Positions 31,446 to 35,500 of a stretch of 35,500 bases of DNA are shown piece after piece. Within the stretch, counting starts at the first letter, position 1; every line of letters begins with the position of its first letter. The translations under genes were made by a program, and so were the position numbers. The notes below the pieces were generated by a model. The model ran no database searches, was not told where the DNA came from, and worked only from the letters and a program-made list of their open reading frames with translations. Source of the stretch: DASPWV01 sp046727855 (GTDB lineage: Bacteria > Acidobacteriota > Vicinamibacteria > Vicinamibacterales > UBA2999); assembly GCA_046727855.1 (NCBI GenBank), contig JBKPDL010000079.1, positions 1 to 35,500 on the forward strand. The letters are read 5' to 3'.

Positions 31446-33857
31446 TTACTCGTGGCGCAATGCGACCACCGGATCGACCCTCGTTGCTCGCCGCGCGGGA
31501 ATCCATGACGCGAGACCCGCCACGGCGAGCAGGATCGCCGGCACGCCGACGAACGACGGTAGATCGATCGCGCCGCGGACCAAGTGAGTATAGAGCATGA
31601 ACACGAGCAGCCAACCGAAGGCAGCACCCGCGATGACCACGCGCAGTGATTCACGAACGATCTGCTGGACAACCCGGGGCGCCGTCGCGCCCAGCGCGAT
31701 GCGCACGCCGATTTCGATCGTCCGGTGAGCCACGGTGTAGGCAACCACCGCGTAGATGCCAATCGCCGCCAGAACCAGCAGCAGCGGACCGAGGACGACG
31801 AACATCCGGGCTGGAATGCGCCGCAGCACGAGATTGGTTTCGACGTGCTGCGTCATCGTCCTGACGTTGTAGACCGGTAGAGCTGGATCGAGCGCGCGAA
31901 CCGCGCGCCTTACGGCGGGCGCCAGCAGCGTTTCTTCGCCGACACGCGCGCGAACGTGGATTTCGCCCTGCGCTGACGGCCGGTCTCGGTAGGAAAAATA
32001 AAGGGCTGGGGTCGGCGGCTCGCCGAACGAGTCGTAGAGCGAGTCACGAACCACACCGGTAACGACGTAGCTCCGGCCGTTGTTCTCGATTCGCCGGCCC
32101 AACACCTCTCCGCTCTGCACGAAGCGGCGGACGAACTCCTGATTAATCACGACTTGCGCTGGTGCTGTGGTGTCTGCCAGATCGGCAAAGCCCTGCCCTT
32201 CGAGGATCGGGATTCGCATGGCAGCAAAGTAGCCAGGTGTCACGGTATTCGAGAGCGCGCGGTCGCGGCCACCGTCGCTGCGTGCGCGGCCTTCGACGAC
32301 GAACGACCGCTGCGGCAGACCGTGGATATCGAGCGGAACAGACGCCGCAATCGCAGCGACCTCGATATCGCGATTACTCTGAAGCTCCTCGAGAAGCCGG
32401 CGCGCGAATTCTCGTGCGCCAGGACCGTCGATGGTGCGTCCGGTCAGATCGTAAGCGGCGAGCAGCAGGCCGTCGCGCTGGAACCCGGGATCCTCTCGCG
32501 TTTGTTGCATGGCGCGAAAGAACAGGCCGGCGCTGATGAGCACAGCCAGGGCCAGCGCCACTTCGGCAGCCATCAAGGCGTTGCGGAGCGCTGCCCGCGT
32601 GCCGGCGGGCCCGCCCGATCTCAGGATGTTCTGCGGATCCAGCCGCGCAAGGTGCAGAGCTGGCGCGGCGCCAAACACGAGCGCGCACACCGCACCGAGG
32701 CCGATCGCAAAGCCAAGGCCGACCGCGTCAATGCTCGTCTGGAATCGCACCGGAAACGCGGTGGAAAACGGCAACGCGCGCAACGCCTGAGTTCCCCACA
32801 TCGCCATCAGGATGCCAAGTGCCGAGGCAATCAGTCCGAGCGCCAGGTTCTCGACCAGCAGAAGCCGAACGATTCGCCAGGCGCCCGCGCCCATCGCGAC
32901 ACGCACACCGATCTCGCGCTGCCGCGCGCTGGCGCGCGCGAGCACGAGATTGGCCGTGTTACCGCAGACGGCCAGCAACAGGAGCAGCATGATTCCCTGG
33001 AGAATGCCCAGTCCCTGGAGCAACAGCCCTTGCGGGCCACGAGTGGCCCGCCAATAAGGCAGGAGCTCGGCACGCATGTTCCTGTTGGATTCCGGGTACG
33101 ATTGCGCGAGCTGCTGCATCGCGCCGTTGACTTCGGCTTGCGCCTGGTCAACGGCAGCCCGATTCGCCAACCGCCCCATGACGAAGTAGCCGCGCAGGTT
33201 TCGATCGTCCAACTCGCGCGAGCCGGCCAGCAGTATGGGCGCCATCGTCGCCGGCACCCAGAGATCGAACTGCAGACCGAGAACGCTGCCCTGAAAGCCT
33301 TCGGGCGTCACGCCGACGATTGTCAGATTGCGATCGTTGGCCCGCAGTATCTGCCCGATGGCATTGGACCTGCCGGCGAAGCGCGTCTGCCAGTAGTCGT
33401 ACGAGATCATCACGACCGGTTCCGCGCCCGGCCGCGTCACGTCGTCCGGGCGAAGCGTGCGACCGAGAGCCGGCCGAATGCCGAGTCCGGAAAAGTAATT
33501 GCCGGAAACGAGCAAGGCGTAGGTCCGCTCGTTGCGGCTGGTCTCGCCGATGTTGAGCGGCACCATCCGAAACGCGACAAGGTCCCGGACCGTGTCCAGA
33601 CGTTCGGCGAGATCACGGTATTCGAGCCAGGACGCGCCCGGGCGGCCACCGGTCTCGCCAAAGACTTCGATCACGTGGAACTCAGAGGCGTTGGACACAC
33701 CGGGGAGCGGTCGAAACGCCAGCGCTTGAATCCAGGAGAACACGACGGTGTTCACCCCTATTCCGATGGCCAGCGACAGGATGATGACGGTAGCGAGAAT
33801 CGGCGCGCGCGCTAGCGATCGAAGCGCATGGCGTAACTCGCGAGCAATGTGTTCCAT
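31446..33857 (-). CDS. ADOP-type ABC permease (MacB/FtsX family)
   Basis: 803 residues. It has a duplicated layout: membrane helix (about 20-45, ATVIILSLAIGIGVNTVVFS), periplasmic MacB-core domain (about 50-260), three-helix FtsX block (about 280-400, with ARASARQREIGVRVAMGAG), then a second periplasmic domain (about 440-640) and a second FtsX block (about 680-800, HRTIEIGVRIALGATAP), ending in VDPVVALRHE. This matches the acidobacterial duplicated orphan permeases, which usually lack an adjacent ATPase; none is present here either. The likely role is mechanotransmission or export of a lipid or small molecule through the envelope. ATG 33857 has GGAG upstream. Confidence 0.92.
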   Translation of the reverse strand: MEHIARELRHALRSLARAPILATVIILSLAIGIGVNTVVFSWIQALAFRPLPGVSNASEFHVIEVFGETGGRPGASWLEYRDLAERLDTVRDLVAFRMVPLNIGETSRNERTYALLVSGNYFSGLGIRPALGRTLRPDDVTRPGAEPVVMISYDYWQTRFAGRSNAIGQILRANDRNLTIVGVTPEGFQGSVLGLQFDLWVPATMAPILLAGSRELDDRNLRGYFVMGRLANRAAVDQAQAEVNGAMQQLAQSYPESNRNMRAELLPYWRATRGPQGLLLQGLGILQGIMLLLLLAVCGNTANLVLARASARQREIGVRVAMGAGAWRIVRLLLVENLALGLIASALGILMAMWGTQALRALPFSTAFPVRFQTSIDAVGLGFAIGLGAVCALVFGAAPALHLARLDPQNILRSGGPAGTRAALRNALMAAEVALALAVLISAGLFFRAMQQTREDPGFQRDGLLLAAYDLTGRTIDGPGAREFARRLLEELQSNRDIEVAAIAASVPLDIHGLPQRSFVVEGRARSDGGRDRALSNTVTPGYFAAMRIPILEGQGFADLADTTAPAQVVINQEFVRRFVQSGEVLGRRIENNGRSYVVTGVVRDSLYDSFGEPPTPALYFSYRDRPSAQGEIHVRARVGEETLLAPAVRRAVRALDPALPVYNVRTMTQHVETNLVLRRIPARMFVVLGPLLLVLAAIGIYAVVAYTVAHRTIEIGVRIALGATAPRVVQQIVRESLRVVIAGAAFGWLLVFMLYTHLVRGAIDLPSFVGVPAILLAVAGLASWIPARRATRVDPVVALRHE

Positions 33858-33903
33858 TGAGCCGGTCTCCAGTCGACGGTCGAGGGTTCACGGTGGACAG
33901 TCA

Positions 33904-33945
33904 GTTCAAAGTTCAAAGTTCAAAGTTCAAAGTTCAAAGTTCAAA
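33904..33945. repeat. Heptamer microsatellite (GTTCAAA x 6)
   Basis: Six exact tandem copies of GTTCAAA, followed by a partial GT. It lies 47 bases upstream of the ADOP permease start. Such arrays can change length by slippage and so could vary the spacing of the permease promoter. Confidence 0.9.
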
Positions 33946-33980
33946 GTGAGTTCCATAGTTCTGAAGTTCTTAGTTCGTTG

Positions 33981-34226
33981 TTAGCCTGCCGCCGGCAAGC
34001 GCCGCGTCGCGCGCAGACCGCCGAGCGGCGCGGCAGCCAGCGCGACGGAGCCGGCGTACAGTTCCGCGACGGCGCGAACAATCGCGGGGCCGAAGCCCGA
34101 TCTCGGCGCCGCTTCGTCCGCTCTCACGCCGCGGTGCAATACCTTTTCACGCAACCACGGCGGCAAGCCGGGACCATCATCATCGATGAGCACCACGATC
34201 GTCGAGTCCGTTCGCCCCGGGTTCGG
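33981..34226 (-). pseudogene. Remnant of a histidine kinase C-terminus
   Basis: The minus strand encodes TDSTIVVLIDDDGPGLPPWL, then a short RGVRADE stretch and GFGPAIVRAVAELYAG, ending at 33981. This is the end of a HATPase domain (DDGPGLP box and a degraded GLGLAIV box, here GFGPAIV). The N-box, HisKA and sensor parts are missing, and an in-frame stop lies at 34263-34265. With no start or catalytic core it should be a dead fragment. Confidence 0.7.
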
Positions 34227-34312
34227 CCGGGCATGCAGGTTCCGAGGTGAACGCGGTCCGCGCTACAGGTGTGGGGACCTGAATGACACCTGAACCACCT
34301 GTTCACGCGGCG

Positions 34313-34605
34313 TTCAGGCGCGAAAAGCTGTACAACACGCCAGATGAAGGCGCGACGCTGCTCGACACCTCCATCGTGCTGTATGCGGCTCGCCAATTGG
34401 CGACTCGAACGAGCACAACCACAAGCGCGTACCGTTTTTCATCGCCGGTCGCGCCGACGGCGCGCTGAAAGGCGGCATCCATGTAAAGGCCGCGACCGGG
34501 ACGCCACTGGCCAACGCGATGCTCAGCGTGTTGCACGCGCTCGGTCATGACCACCTGGCGAGTTTTGGCGATAGCGAGGGGGCGTTGAGCGTCAATCCCG
34601 GCTAA
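34313..34605 (+). pseudogene. Remnant of a DUF1552 protein C-terminus, with a frameshift
   Basis: The plus strand encodes FRREKLYNTPDEGATLLDTS and IVLY in one frame (34313-34386), then GDSNEHNHKRVPFFIAG, DGALKGGIHVK and ASFGDSEGALSVNPG in another (34387-34605, TAA). Together these match the conserved end of DUF1552 proteins, recalled from acidobacterial and planctomycete genomes. One frameshift and the absence of the first three quarters of the gene make it a pseudogene fragment. Confidence 0.75.
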
Positions 34606-34617
34606 GATACCGCCCCT

Positions 34618-35500
34618 ATGAGGGGCATTCTCACGATCGCGACTGCAGTACTATTCGGCGCCTTCGCAGCCGCGCCAAGTTTCAATGTCGTCGAGGCCAC
34701 CATTCCGCAGATGCAAGCGGCCATGGCCAAGGGGCAACTCACATCGCGCGCGCTCGTCACGCAATATCTCCTGCGCATCGCGATTTACGAGGACCGGCTC
34801 AACGCAGCTCTAGCCGTGAATCCGCACGCGCTCGAGGAAGCGGACGCCCTCGATCGCGAACGTGCGCAGGGGAAAGTTCGAGGCCCGTTGCACGGTATCC
34901 CGGTCGCCCTCAAGGACAACATCCACACAACGCATCTTCCGACGACCGGCGGGGCACTTGCCTTTCTCGGCTACACGCCGCCGTATGAAGCGACGCTCAC
35001 CCGGAATCTGCGCGACGCGGGCGCGATCATCATCGCCAAGGCGGGGTTGACCGAGCTCGCGAATTGGGTTGCCGGTGCGCCTAATCCGATGCCCGGCAAC
35101 TACAACGCCGTCGGCGGCTTCGCCTATAACCCGTACGATCCACGGCCCGATCCGCGCGAAGCGACGTTCGACGGACGACCAGCGCTGCCGACGGGCGGTT
35201 CGAGTTCCGGTGTGGGTACTGCAGCAAACCTTTGGGCCGCAAACGTCGGCACCGACACCGGCGGCTCGGTGATCAGCCCGTCCAACGCGAACATGCTGGT
35301 GGGCATTCGTCCGACGATTGGTCGAATCAGCCGCTACGGTGTGATTCCCATCACCGCCGATCACGATACCGCCGGCCCCATGACCCGGACCGTCACCGAC
35401 GCCGCGATCATGCTGGGCGCACTCGAAGGAGCCTCGCCTGATCCAAACGATGCCGCAACCAGGACCTGCACGCCGCCGCCCGGCCGCGACTATACGAAGT
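34618..35500 (+). CDS. Amidase-signature family protein, N-terminal part (runs off the window)
   Basis: 294 codons are visible from ATG 34618 with no stop before the edge. A signal peptide (ILTIATAVLFGAFAAAPSF) suggests export. The amidase signature is clear: Lys99 in HGIPVALKDN, the Ser cluster 195-197 in TGGSSSGVGTAAN and Ser217 in GTDTGGSVISPS as nucleophile; RISRYGVIPITADHDTAGPM follows. It is related to the amidase at 25755-27572 but is a distinct subgroup (Sec-type signal, shorter Ser-Ser spacing). The start codon lies in the loop of a small palindrome (GCCCCT/AGGGGC), and TAAGAT stands 9 bases upstream, so the mRNA may have almost no leader. The substrate is unknown. Confidence 0.88.
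   Translation, partial: MRGILTIATAVLFGAFAAAPSFNVVEATIPQMQAAMAKGQLTSRALVTQYLLRIAIYEDRLNAALAVNPHALEEADALDRERAQGKVRGPLHGIPVALKDNIHTTHLPTTGGALAFLGYTPPYEATLTRNLRDAGAIIIAKAGLTELANWVAGAPNPMPGNYNAVGGFAYNPYDPRPDPREATFDGRPALPTGGSSSGVGTAANLWAANVGTDTGGSVISPSNANMLVGIRPTIGRISRYGVIPITADHDTAGPMTRTVTDAAIMLGALEGASPDPNDAATRTCTPPPGRDYTK

Noticed and set aside
32154..33815. Long open frame (553 codons) on the plus strand
   Set aside because: It is antisense to the ADOP permease, has shadow composition rich in Arg, Gln and Glu, and resembles no protein fold; the minus-strand permease explains the region.
33904..33945. Possible CRISPR array
   Set aside because: The units are directly tandem 7-mers without spacers, so this is a microsatellite.

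Overview
The window is a 35.5 kb piece of a GC-rich bacterial chromosome with ordinary bacterial gene structure. The gene content points to Acidobacteriota, probably the Vicinamibacteria side. It has the C-terminus of a large TonB-dependent (Oar-like) receptor, an 803-residue MacB/FtsX-type orphan permease of the kind called ADOP in acidobacteria, many secreted NHL/LVIVD propeller proteins, a DUF1552 remnant, amidase-signature enzymes with export signals, and short dispersed intergenic repeats. This placement is inference from gene content; no rRNA or marker gene is present. I found no tRNA, rRNA, CRISPR array, intact insertion sequence or prophage.

Layout. 1-1073: end of a TonB receptor with a clear terminator, then a dihydrofolate-reductase-family protein. 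1211-5064: a two-gene metal ABC transporter (permease and ATPase) divergent from a TetR regulator, whose probable operator occurs twice; then a secreted TPR protein and a convergent secreted metzincin-like protein. 5334-7580: a CHASE-domain hybrid histidine kinase. 7689-11172: minus-strand secreted proteins (His-rich outer-membrane barrel, cupredoxin lipoprotein, cupin, and a secreted protein of unknown function). 11225-17472: a polysaccharide deacetylase, an LVIVD-repeat protein and three NHL-propeller proteins, with a repeat-rich gap at 14800-15055. 17561-19944: a two-component pair. 20065-22651: a thioredoxin-reductase-like flavoprotein, a YCII/DGPF protein and a class I (DhnA-type) fructose-bisphosphate aldolase. 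22807-24506: a translationally coupled pair made of a Thr/Lys-rich repeat protein and an outer-membrane barrel. 24564-27572: a Tat-exported molybdopterin sulfite-oxidase-like enzyme and a Tat-type amidase, each with a hairpin beside its ribosome-binding site. 27754-31324: an unusual stretch with a 41-residue hydrophobic mini-protein, a protein made of four zinc-ribbon modules, a SecA-family protein lacking the Walker A half of its motor, and a frameshifted RodZ-like HTH/RDD membrane protein. 31446-33857: the ADOP permease. 33858-34617: a gap with a heptamer microsatellite and two gene remnants. 34618-35500: a second amidase cut by the window edge.

How it fits together. Most products carry signal peptides, so the window is dominated by cell-envelope and periplasmic functions: metal uptake, copper-type proteins, periplasmic redox, peptide/amide hydrolysis and envelope signalling. 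The two kinases and the TetR protein supply local regulation. The most unusual items are the four-module zinc-ribbon protein beside the truncated SecA paralogue, the GPKTTT-repeat protein with its coupled barrel, and the duplicated TetR operator that lies inside the start of the TPR gene.
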